Assembly: GCF_000264905.1 (NCBI RefSeq)
Contig: NW_006763146.1
Coordinates: forward strand, 186,988-250,987
DNA length: 64,000 nucleotides
Direction of reading: 5' to 3'
DNA from: Stereum hirsutum FP-91666 SS1
Taxonomy: Eukaryota; Basidiomycota; Agaricomycetes; Russulales; Stereaceae
Shown: positions 48,588 through 58,030 of the stretch, in pieces
How positions within the stretch are numbered: position 1 is the first letter of the stretch
How the letters are laid out: each line of letters begins with the position of its first letter
Notes under the pieces: generated by a model
The model's input: the letters and a program-made list of their open reading frames with translations, nothing else
Databases searched by the model: none
Told to the model about the DNA's origin: nothing
Program-made: the position numbers and the translations under genes

Positions 48588-51495
48588 ATGCGTCCCCTGA
48601 CCTTGCACGCCTCCGCTCTCAACGATGACGAATACGCTCTCTTCACCTCATCACTAGCTGACCTCGTCGCGCCCGACCCAGCGCCCACAGAACACGAGAA
48701 GCCGTTGATCAGCACCCGCGAGGTCCGTGCATGGCTTCGGGGACGTTATGCCGAATTACCTCTCTCTGAGCTGGACGCGGTGCGCACTTGTTCATATTCT
48801 GGCGGCCTAGTAGGTTTGCTGAATCGTTCTGTAGATCTTGCAATTCTTTGCACCACCTCCAGGCCAGGAAGCTGTGCTCAGCGCTGGACAGTTCTTTGCT
48901 ATCCTTCGGCTCGTGATTCACGTTCAGAGCGGAGATGCGGTCGACCGCAACATGGTGTTCATTCAGGGTGAGCTTTTGTGTTATCATCCTTTCTTGTCTG
49001 TTCGTGGTACAGACGAATCTTGCGGCCACCGTTGAAGATGCGCCCGGATAGGAGGTGTGGCTCCTGGGCGCCAAGGGAATATAGCTTGATGTCGGGAAAC
49101 ACTTTCTGGCGTTCAATGCGGTAGTCTCAAAACTATTGGAGGTCTTACGTCCATCGTGCCAGCCTTTGGCACATCTGCTCTGTCCATGAGCGTAGACGAC
49201 TTGTGTGGCGTTGGACCGCCTATGTGGATGAGTAGCCCCACGCTGATCAGGACCAGCAGTGCGGGCTCGGAGGGTAGCTGTGAACTCATGTAGTCTCAGT
49301 AACTGGTCCCATGCATTGATGTTAAGGAGACTAGAGGGTGTGGGCCACAATACTCTAAAGCAGCTTCTACGTGTGGCGAAAGCTCTCTGTGCTTTAGCTC
49401 TGCTTCATCTCAAATAACCTTCACATTTTCCAAGAAGGGAAATCATGCTGCCGAAACGAGTATGCTTCGGTCTAAATACAGCTCAATGACCGTGGTCAGA
49501 ACTGCTCGTTTCGGCAATATCGTTTCCACCTTGGGAATAGAGCAAATAGAGCAAATACCTGACAGGATGCCAGATGCATAGCCATGCGTAGAAGGTTCGC
49601 GCGATCGACATATAGACCATTACCTTTGATGTTCTTCATCGTATTGTCTTCCCATTTACTAACACATCTCCCGCTCAGTCCATCCTTCGCCTTCAAAGAG
49701 CCGGCCACAGTCCCCTTTTCGAGCGCCTGCGAATGCCTTCAAACGTACGACCGTAAATTTTCACTCTCGTCACGCCTCAAATTCGTCAGATGCGCCAGGC
49801 CCAGATACAAACCCGTTCACCCAGCTCACCTCCGACCAAGTCCACCCTGCACCGCCTTCTCACCCCGATAACCAACGTCCCCTCATCCCGGTGCCATCTG
49901 TACCAAGCTCCCCAAAATCCTCGAATCCCTTCGTGACCCGATCTCGGTCTATCCACACCACGACCAAACCCGTTGCTTCCACATCACAAACCTCCATCTT
50001 CGCTGCCGAACCCTCTCCTTCTCATGTTGACCGCAAGCTCCCACCCCTACCACCGCGCAAACCCGCACCCCTCATTCCACCTCGCACCGGCTCCATCCTT
50101 TCCGGTGCTGCTAAATCTGCACCTCTCCCTCCTCCCGCCGCGTCCCACACCACCGCACAAGCTCACCTCAAACCTCCCGCCCCACCTCCGCCTGCCAGTA
50201 AAGTTCCGCACGCCCTGTCTCCGCTGATGAAGCAGTCGCTGCAGGCAAGCCGAGCGGGTCAGAACGCGAAGAAGGCGGAGGCGGAGAGGGAGGCAGCCAG
50301 AGTGTTGCAGGTGTTGAAGAGCAGTTCTGCCACGTTGACCATGAATGGACATGGTCACGGAAGATCCGGAAGGAGTGGGAGTCATAGTGGTAGCATGAGT
50401 CCTCCCAGGGTCGGTGGTGCTTCTGGCCTGAGGAGCTCAGGCAGCCTCGGAGGATCGAGCAGTACTAGTTTGTCTTCTTCTGCGGACGAGCACAGGTCTC
50501 CACCGCCTATTCCTGCGAGGAAGAAAAGTACCGTGAGACGCGCTGGGGCATACAGTCCACCGCCTTCATCGGGCGACTCGACGAAGAGCTTCGATCAGGT
50601 CGCTAGTGCTTCCCTGCCTTCGCTATCGGAATCACCTTTTATGCCTACGACACCCAATGCCGCACGGCGAACGTTCACCAGCCCCGCCCGATCATCCAAG
50701 TCACCCTCCCGTTCTCCTTCGTACTCTCCATCACGAACGACCACCGACCTTCCTCCACCACCACCTCTTCACCCAGATCGCAAAGTATCGCGGATCGGCG
50801 TCGGAGTGCCCGTCGTGAGCGAAGAATCACCCGTCTCGCCTAGTGATGGCAGTTCACCGAATTCAACCCCGAGGATGACGCGGTCAAAGTCGATGCATCA
50901 ACCGTCCACACCGACGTTACCCCCTCCCCGACGCAAGAGACCAGAAAGCGTGCAATATCCGCCTTCGTCGCCTCTGCATCCTTCTTTCTTCGCGGCTCCG
51001 GCTTCTGCGCAGCCTACGTCGTCGACATCACCCTTCCCGAAGTTGACGCGACATATGAGTACGACTTCGACGACGCGGGAGCGCGAATATGGGGCGAATG
51101 GGGGTGGTGGTGGTAGTGATGGGCCGATGAGTATTGCGAGTTTGAGAGAGGCGTTTAGTGGGATTGGGAAGGATTTGGGGTTGGATAAGGCGCGGTATAA
51201 GGCCGAGGCGGGACTTTCGAGGCGGGGGTATGTGCCTGGGACGAGCGTGACGCAGAGGCCGGGAGGGTTGTTCTACGAGGAGGGCAAGCAGAGGTTGGTC
51301 GATCGGGATGGGAGGAGTGGTTATAAGGGACGAGGTGGTGAGAGTGGCGAGAGTTTGGATGGTGTTGGGGTGGATTATGATGGAGATGCGGATGTAGATG
51401 CGGATGGGGGGATGGATGATGATAATCCTTATGGTGGGATTGAGAGGGACGAAATGAAGTGGCCGGCTGGAGATGGGTGGAAACCTTTACGGTAG
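48588..51495 (+). CDS. Proline-rich protein with N-terminal helical (EH-like) domain
   Basis: Exons 48588-48779, 48835-48967 and 49679-51495 total 2142 nt and give 713 residues. The N-terminal about 110 residues are helical (LNDDEYALFTSSLADLV, LSAGQFFAILRLVIHVQ), resembling an EF/EH-type module. A long Ser/Pro-rich region follows with polyproline ligand motifs (PPLPPRKPAP, PPPPLHP) and a basic helix LMKQSLQASRAGQNAKKAEAE. The C-terminus is Gly/Asp-rich. This layout resembles fungal cytoskeletal or endocytic adaptors, but I cannot name it. Joining exon 2 to 49679 (phase 1) gives a continuous frame reading FIQVHPSPSKSRP, which supports a 711-nt second intron. There is no in-frame ATG near the beginning of the third exon, so the upstream exons are needed. 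Confidence 0.72.
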
Positions 51496-52297
51496 GATGT
51501 TTTGTGCCTTCGCATACATGGACTATTATCTCCGTTTTGCTTGGCCCACATCTCATCCTTCGTCTATGCTCTCTCACTGTTCATCGTCAACCCACCTATT
51601 CATGTCATGTTCCATCTCCCGTCCCTCTAACTGGAATTCTACCGTCTCATCCCACTTTATCTTCTATCCTATTGCATTCATCTCTAACTCCGACAGTCGC
51701 ACATCGACTGTTACACCCAGAAGATATATGCATCTTCATAATCCATCATCGATGCCCATACTCTTCGACATATTCGCTGTATAACTCTTTTTTTCGTCAC
51801 CCCTTCCGCATACTCTACAATAAACAGACATCAATACTGGATAACTTACGTACTGTATCTATCGGGGACAGAAGACGGCTGGAGGAGGTGGGGGCTGCAG
51901 AGAGTGGGGGCGATGAACAATGAACGAACGATGAGAACTAGGATGTGTATGAATAGCTTACTGTAGTTAGCAGGGATATTCGATCGGATTGTAGATGCTT
52001 TTGTATAGTTTCAACTAGGCTGGGTCGTGGGCTAGCTAATATATAGTTCCTGGAGAACGAAAACGTAGAATAAGGTGTCTCAAAAGTGTTGAGGGGTGTG
52101 TTTTCCGGCAGGGAAGTATGTTCTTCGGGTGTGGCAAAGTTGTGGCACCTCGCCGCCCGGCGAATCCCGTGCGCACAAACGTCGCGTGTTGAACTTGTTC
52201 ACCGTCACCGACGGCCGCGAACTTTCGTCTAGCGACTACATCGTCACAAAGGGTCTCTCACTCAGCCTATCTCCCTTGCTTTTCTCCATAACTTGTT
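51496..52297. other. Intergenic, 0.8 kb
   Basis: It holds the 3' UTR of the proline-rich gene and the promoter of BTB gene D. Only short open frames without motifs were seen. Confidence 0.5.
52130..52147. promoter_or_regulatory. TGTGGCA direct repeats upstream of BTB gene D
   Basis: Two TGTGGCA copies (52130 and 52141) lie about 150-170 bp upstream of the start codon. Confidence 0.35.
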
Positions 52298-53962
52298 ATG
52301 TCTATTGATATCTCAGCGATAAAACGCCATGACTCGTTCTATATGCCCGGCGGAGACTTTGCTCTCTTAGCGCCTCAGAAACCGGGTCGCGACGATTCCG
52401 ACTCAAACGACACAGAGCCGCACAACTCGCATCCATTATTAGTATACGTTGCCTTTCGGTTGCACACATCTATGCTTCCAATCTGGTCTTCACATTTTGC
52501 AACGATGATTGAGGGTACGCTTCAGTCCTCAGATGTGGCCGCGAACGAAGTCTATGATGGCGTTCCGGTGGTGCTCATGCCCGATTCTGCGGCAGACTTG
52601 GAGAGTCTGCTGAACGCAGCATTTCATGGCTTGTGAGTACATTTTTGCGGCACGGTGCCATAGCATAGTTGCTAATTTTGACTCGTCAAGCGGGCTTCCA
52701 TCGAAGATCGATGTCAAATCCCTCGAAATAATCGAACCCGTCCTTTCGATGGCTACGAAGTACAAGTTTGTACGGCTTCGTGCACAAATTGTGCAGCGGC
52801 TGGAGGCGGACTGGCCAACGACCACGAAAGCGTGGTTGAGTCAAGACACTGCGATTCGTAACGAGAACTCCGGATCGAAAAAGCCACAAACATGGGCTGA
52901 TGCAGCTGCGCCGTCAGCGCCAGCGTTCATACGCTTTGCTCGCAACTGTGACGTTCCGTCCATCCTCCCGTCCGCCTTTTACAGTCTTTTCTGCCAGAAG
53001 AGACCGTACGAGACAACATTTATACCAATCAATCTCGAAGTATACACGACACAAGCACAGCCTATGAGGTCTATCATCGAAGATGCCAAATCGCATTGGC
53101 AGCGTACATGGGACTCTTCACGAATTAACGCCGAATGGCCGTCGTTGACCTCGAAAGATGTATTTGTGTTCGTCAAGATGGTTCACATCATCGATGCATG
53201 GGTTATGCGCGATCTCGAACAACACTCCAGTTCGTGCAACGACTATATTGAGAAGCCTGGGGTTCTCGGTAGACCAAAACGGCATCTAGAGTCAGAGGAG
53301 TATTTTGATCTGCCTGGGACATTTTGGAAGCCTCTGCAGCAACTCGAGATCGATCCCCTCGAGTGTCTACGTGAGCTACAGAGGAGGCGCATGTGTAAAC
53401 ATTCAGGCGAACTCTCATGTCGTCAGCTTCCGTGTAGGAGCGTACTCGATAAGCAGCAAGAACGGGCCATCGAGGAGTTATGGGACTCGTTCAGAGCAAT
53501 CTTTGGGCTCCCACCACTCTGCACGGTAAGTCGAACGTCTCAATATTCGCAGCTTGTCTCGAAGTTTACGATTCTTCCTACTCCTCAGGTAGAACCGTTC
53601 CAACCATAAGGGTGGGCTCCCCTATACTCCTTCGGAGAAGTTAATTTCTTGCGCGTACGAGTTTCAGTCTGTCCCTAGACTATCTCACCATTTACTGAAG
53701 TATATTTATAATCTTTGCCACACAGGTCCCTCGCGACGCATCCTACGACGAAGCAGCAAAGTACGCTTCCATGCTGGCGAGTATTTCAGCAGACGGATGT
53801 CACGGACTTGACTGGCTTGTTCGTAAAGGCTTAATAAAGACCAAGTTCGATGGTTATATGAAATATTTCGTTAGTAAAAACGGCTTTCACTATATCCTTC
53901 CGGGTGCACCGATCACAGAGAACCGGGAACTTCACGTACACTCTTTTCGTCCTCCACAATAG
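52298..53962 (+). CDS. BTB/POZ domain protein D
   Basis: Exons 52298-52632, 52691-53525 and 53726-53962 total 1407 nt and give 468 residues. The BTB part (MSIDISAIKRHDSFYMPGGD to the end motif FHGL) and exon 2 (MATKYKFVRLRAQIVQRLEADWP, PAFIRFARNCDVPSILPSAFYSLF) align closely with protein C, including the VEVFENMAHIIDDW-like segment and the WDSFRAIFGL end. Several cysteines (CKHSGELSCRQLPC) replace the CXXC pairs of protein C. The last exon, after a 200-nt intron, is unrelated to that of protein C: it is basic and aromatic instead of acidic. The likely role is a CUL3-type adaptor or scaffold, by family only. It converges with the downstream F-box gene. Confidence 0.8.
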
Positions 53963-53970
53963 TCCGTTCT

Positions 53971-53983
53971 CGCCACTGTGGCG
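53971..53983. repeat. CGCCAC-t-GTGGCG palindrome between convergent genes
   Basis: It has the same design as the palindrome at 46548-46560 (6-bp arms, 1-nt centre), but lies just past the stop codon of BTB gene D, not in a promoter. Confidence 0.5.
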
Positions 53984-54431
53984 ACTCTCGGGTCGCTTAT
54001 TATTATACCAGCCTCAGATATCTTAATGGACTACCGCATAATGAATGACTGATTGAGAGCCAAGCACCCGCCAGGCAGGAGTATAGAAGGGCTTTGCTGA
54101 GAGGATCTGGGGTAACGTGTAACGACTGGCGGCGTACTTCAAAGGACGATAGCGACAATACTCGAGCTCCACAGACGACCGATGCAAGGGTAAAAAACTC
54201 TCTCAGGACAATGGTACAACTCGGGCGCAAGTTAGCACGGAGCAGAGTTTCGCGAGCCGTAGTCCGGTCTCGCCGTGGTTGTGGCCTTCCGTCGACATAC
54301 CCACGCTGCCAACACGCTGTACACCATACCAAAACGTTGAACGTAACATGTTTTACGCTCGCGACAACAAAAGTCATTTTGATCATAAGAGAACGTCGAC
54401 ACATCGCCTGCATATTTGGGAACATCGCCGT
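53984..54431. other. Convergent 3' intergenic segment
   Basis: About 450 bp between BTB gene D and the convergent F-box gene. No gene was recognised. Confidence 0.5.
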
Positions 54432-56210
54432 TCAGCACTCCTCACCGTGATCCCCCGAAATAATCACCAGCTTCTTCACCACTCCCTCCAACTTCTCCCT
54501 AGCGGCCTTTACATTCGCGAGGCACAACAAATCCTCCACAGATCCATCCTGATCTCGTATAACCAATTCCTCTATAGGACATCCCCACTGCATTCTCCAC
54601 TCCATGTCCCTAGTCACATTCTCGAAGAAGATTACCGCGAAGTCATCACAGTCAAGATCGAACTGGACATTCGATAATATGACCGTTTGGAGGGCAGGGA
54701 AGATGGTATGATGTACACCCTGCGAAAGTTCCGGAGTTCCTGGTTCCCAGAGTAGTTGGCTATGGCTATAGCCCAAGTCGGGGTTGACGCACCGCGTTAT
54801 ATCGAGTGGGAGGAGGGAGTTTCTGACGAGGCTTTGGCGAAGTTTTAACCCCGAAGAAGTCGTCGCACAGATGTTTGACACCTCGAGCCTCCGAACATTT
54901 CGCATCTGCCAATATAGTCTCCCCCAAACTAGATCACGAATCATCGCTCTTCCGCCTCCAGAATAATCGAGGGAGAGTAGATCGGAGATGCGGTGGGGGC
55001 CAAGTTGTTGAAATAGCTTTGTGAGGAAATCGATCGTCGGCGAAGGTCCCCGGATAGATGATTTGAGTGTGAAGACATTGTGTAATCCGGGTTCAGACTC
55101 AGGGTGTCCGACAACGGGTATGGCCATTGAGAGTGAGACCGAGAGAATACGGCTCTGCTTCTGTTGGGTGATGCGGATCTCGTTAATAGGAAGAGAAGCG
55201 TGCGATGGGCAGTTGACTTGGGCGACGACGACAGGTATCATGTCTGTGAGAGAGGGATATTGGTTGGGAGATGGCTGGCAAATGAATTTCAGGCTGGTCG
55301 TCGAAGGAAATGCGAGCATGCCTAGGATCTGCAATATATCGGAAACGGGCCCGCCCAGGGAGAGGCACTTGAGACGAGAAAGCTGAAGCGCGGGATCGTC
55401 GGTGCGAAGGGGCAGATTTGACGAGGTCGTGGGAAGGATATTGCGTAGGTTGAGCTCCTCGAGCAGCGGCATTCTCTTCAATAATCCATATAGCTGGGAC
55501 GTAGAGGGCGAAGCATCAGGATTATGACGCGGAATAATGACAGTAAGGGAGACGAGGTTTTGCTGGAACACTAGACTCTCCCAAGGAATGCGACAATCTA
55601 TGAATTTGGCCCGCTGGAGTCTGGGAGCGTGTGTGCTAAAAAGTTGTGCGGGAAGGGTCGCGAGGTTCTCCGAGTCCACCGTGACACCAAGCTCTGAACG
55701 TCTGGAGTTAAAGTAGAGCGTCTCTAACGATGGTGCGGGTGTACAAAGGCCTTCAATAAGTCTGCTAGGACCGACAAGGTTGAGAGTGCGGACGTTGCGC
55801 ATATTGTCGGGAGATTGAAGATGCTCAAACAGAAAGTCGTCGACGGAAAATTTGACTTTATTCATGCTGATGTCCACGGGTGCAGAGCGAGCGCGACGAA
55901 ACATCTCTGCGGCCCAGTCTGCACCGATATCCGTACAGATTTTCGCCCAGAGAGTGCCACTCTCAAGGGCGACGTGGCGCCACAGTCGGCATACATGGGT
56001 GGTACTTTGAATCCAGCCGAGGCCAAAAGAGCACGGCACATCGATGCAAGAGGAGATGTAGAAGATGCGAAGGAGGATTTCGGATGGAAGTTTGAATATT
56101 GGAGTGAGCTGGTTGATGCGAGCGTGCACGCTCTGAAGGGCGAGCAGCAGCCGAAGGGCTTCTCTCTCTAGAGCCTGGCGCTGTGAGAGGCGGATATCTG
56201 GTGAGGACAT
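54432..56210 (-). CDS. F-box protein, LRR-like type
   Basis: A single exon encodes 592 residues. An N-terminal helix (EREALRLLLALQSVHARINQL) precedes the F-box (about residues 43-95: LPSEILLRIFYISS, then WIQSTTHVCRLWRHVALESGTLW). The rest is leucine-rich with the family landmarks APSLETLYF and APRLQRAKFIDCRIPWES. Compared with its relatives it keeps the full N-terminal helix, like the 25.5-kb copy. The expected role is an SCF ubiquitin-ligase substrate receptor, substrate unknown. The start is the first ATG. GTGGCG motifs lie about 250 bp upstream. Confidence 0.84.
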   Translation of the reverse strand: MSSPDIRLSQRQALEREALRLLLALQSVHARINQLTPIFKLPSEILLRIFYISSCIDVPCSFGLGWIQSTTHVCRLWRHVALESGTLWAKICTDIGADWAAEMFRRARSAPVDISMNKVKFSVDDFLFEHLQSPDNMRNVRTLNLVGPSRLIEGLCTPAPSLETLYFNSRRSELGVTVDSENLATLPAQLFSTHAPRLQRAKFIDCRIPWESLVFQQNLVSLTVIIPRHNPDASPSTSQLYGLLKRMPLLEELNLRNILPTTSSNLPLRTDDPALQLSRLKCLSLGGPVSDILQILGMLAFPSTTSLKFICQPSPNQYPSLTDMIPVVVAQVNCPSHASLPINEIRITQQKQSRILSVSLSMAIPVVGHPESEPGLHNVFTLKSSIRGPSPTIDFLTKLFQQLGPHRISDLLSLDYSGGGRAMIRDLVWGRLYWQMRNVRRLEVSNICATTSSGLKLRQSLVRNSLLPLDITRCVNPDLGYSHSQLLWEPGTPELSQGVHHTIFPALQTVILSNVQFDLDCDDFAVIFFENVTRDMEWRMQWGCPIEELVIRDQDGSVEDLLCLANVKAAREKLEGVVKKLVIISGDHGEEC

Positions 56211-56456
56211 ATCCTTGAAAATATCATTGTAAAAGATATGTCAGCGTGCATTAGTTCGGGTAGGGTACTGGGGAAGAGATTTACTGTCGCAATGTCGCAG
56301 CCTGACAGGATGAAGGGATTTAAGTTTCAGTTGACCAAGGACCTGGTGTGAGGCAATATTTGAGCACATACCTGCCGTTAAGTCTCACTATAGTAGTAGT
56401 TGTGCCCGAAAAGCACGGTCCACACGGCGTCTCCGTTCGTCAAGTTCGTCAACGTC

Positions 56457-56476
56457 GTGGCGGTTGTCAGTGGCGC
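56457..56476. promoter_or_regulatory. GTGGCG direct repeats upstream of the F-box gene
   Basis: GTGGCG at 56457 and GTGGCGC at 56470 lie about 250-265 bp upstream of the start codon of the gene ending at 54432. Confidence 0.35.
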
Positions 56477-56629
56477 ATGGACGATTGACTCAGCTTCGCT
56501 ACGTTTGAAGCGGAGATTCAATGCATAATAGTCGAGCGCGAAATCCATTCGACATTCACGATCTTGCTCTTCGACGACAGTTTCCCCTTACACATACTGA
56601 GGACGGCCTGCTCTGCGCATTGTGATCTG

Positions 56630-56686
56630 TGCATCAGCAAGACCGCATCTGGCTAAACCTAACTATTTCGGTCTATTCGGTCTACC
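56630..56686 (+). repeat. Left copy of a dispersed inverted repeat
   Basis: This 57-bp sequence matches the reverse complement of 58962-59021 with few differences; the shared cores are catcagcaaga, ctaaacctaact and tctattc-ggtcta. The copies are about 2.3 kb apart. Confidence 0.8.
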
Positions 56687-56713
56687 GGGAGACGGAAATA
56701 GATCATTTGACAG

Positions 56714-56759
56714 CATCTATTCCATACAGACCTGCCTTCTGGTAGGCATGGAATAGATG
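56714..56759. repeat. Perfect 12-bp inverted repeat (hairpin)
   Basis: The arms catctattccat (56714-56725) and atggaatagatg (56748-56759) are perfect with a 22-nt loop. Beyond a 2-nt gap the arms continue with ttgac/tcaa. Confidence 0.75.
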
Positions 56760-57129
56760 TCAATAGGCGGCTAGTAGAGCACAATATCTACTGCCGGGCC
56801 CACTCCTCGACTATGGATAGAGCATAATAGTTCTTCCGAAAGACCCCTTGGTTTGTGTTGAAATGCGTAAAAATAAATAGTATTGGTTGACTACGCTAAA
56901 TATATACATTCTGAAGACTCGGATGACTACAGTGGTATGCTACATGAGTACGAGAAGCTCTATCCTGCCAAAAAGAACTCTCTATCTCATCTGTCCAAGC
57001 ATACATGATCATGCTCGCGAGCGTGGTAGCAGCTCGTCGTAACCGTGAACCTAAACGCTGTAACGAAACATCATCAGGTTCGTACACGGAAGTTCAACAG
57101 AACGACACACGACGAAAAACATCCGCGAA
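56760..57129. other. Intergenic, no gene recognised
   Basis: Nothing recognised beyond its position next to the left copy of the inverted repeat. AT-rich stretch near 56870-56910. Confidence 0.4.
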
Positions 57130-58030
57130 CCTTTTTTTACCGCCGCTCCAACGTCCTCACGCATCTTCCCAGTAACTAAATCCATGGCCGCGACTTCGCC
57201 ATATCTCTCCGGATCCGTCAACCCGTCCATGAATTTTGCGAACTGGCCTTCACTGGAAGGGTGTTGGTCGAATGCGAGGGTTGATGGGGTGTCGGTCTTG
57301 TTAGAGAGTTGACCTGTTAAAATCTACCCTATATAGAAGCGATACATGAGCCGCGGTGTCAGGGCATGAGTATATACGCAACAGGGATATAAAAAGGGAG
57401 GAATGTAAACGGGAGGGAAACGAAATACACACATTATGAACGACGGGATCCTCACACAATCGGTAAACAAGGGTACTTGTAAACCAATCGATGAAGGCAC
57501 GATACACGAGACGTCGTTGTGGTTGGAACGAGCTGAAAGACCTGTATAAGTAAGGCAGTCGGTCTGGCAATGGATAATTCCACTGAGATCGTAGATGTAA
57601 GTTCCCAGTCATCAGCGATGAATACTCACTGGGTCAGAGTACCCTCAACAGTGTCGGCAACACTGTCAACAGCGCCGACGATTCCGTTGACAGCACCAGT
57701 TAAGGGACCATCGCGGCGAAGGACAGCACCAATGACCTATAAATCCAACAAGAGTTAGCCACTAGTAGATCGAAGAGATAGGTGAAAACGTACGGGGTTG
57801 GCAGCAGACTCGACGGTGGAGATGACAGGGACGATGAGCGCTGTACACACGATAGTCGGTACTGTAAATCAAACAAGGCTGCCTCACTCACGTATGCAAG
57901 GAGGCCTCGACAGATACTCTGGTGGCACGCTTGATGGTACGCATACGGAAGGTCGAGGGTGGTCGAAGAGTTTTTGGTCAGAGATAAAACGACTCAGGCT
58001 GTGATAACTTACGACGAGACCTGGACATGT
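57130..58030 (-). other. Possible small spliced gene, unresolved
   Basis: The minus strand has several strong donor-like sequences (GTAAGT, GTGAGT, GTACGT) bordering protein-like pieces: VIGAVLRRDGPLTGAVNG with a following DSVADTVEGTLTQ (57620-57730), and a helical piece FAKFMDGLTDPERYGEV (about 57130-57290). The pieces seem to belong together, but I could not find a set of joints that keeps one frame from an ATG. No family was recognised. It lies between the two copies of the inverted repeat. Confidence 0.3.
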
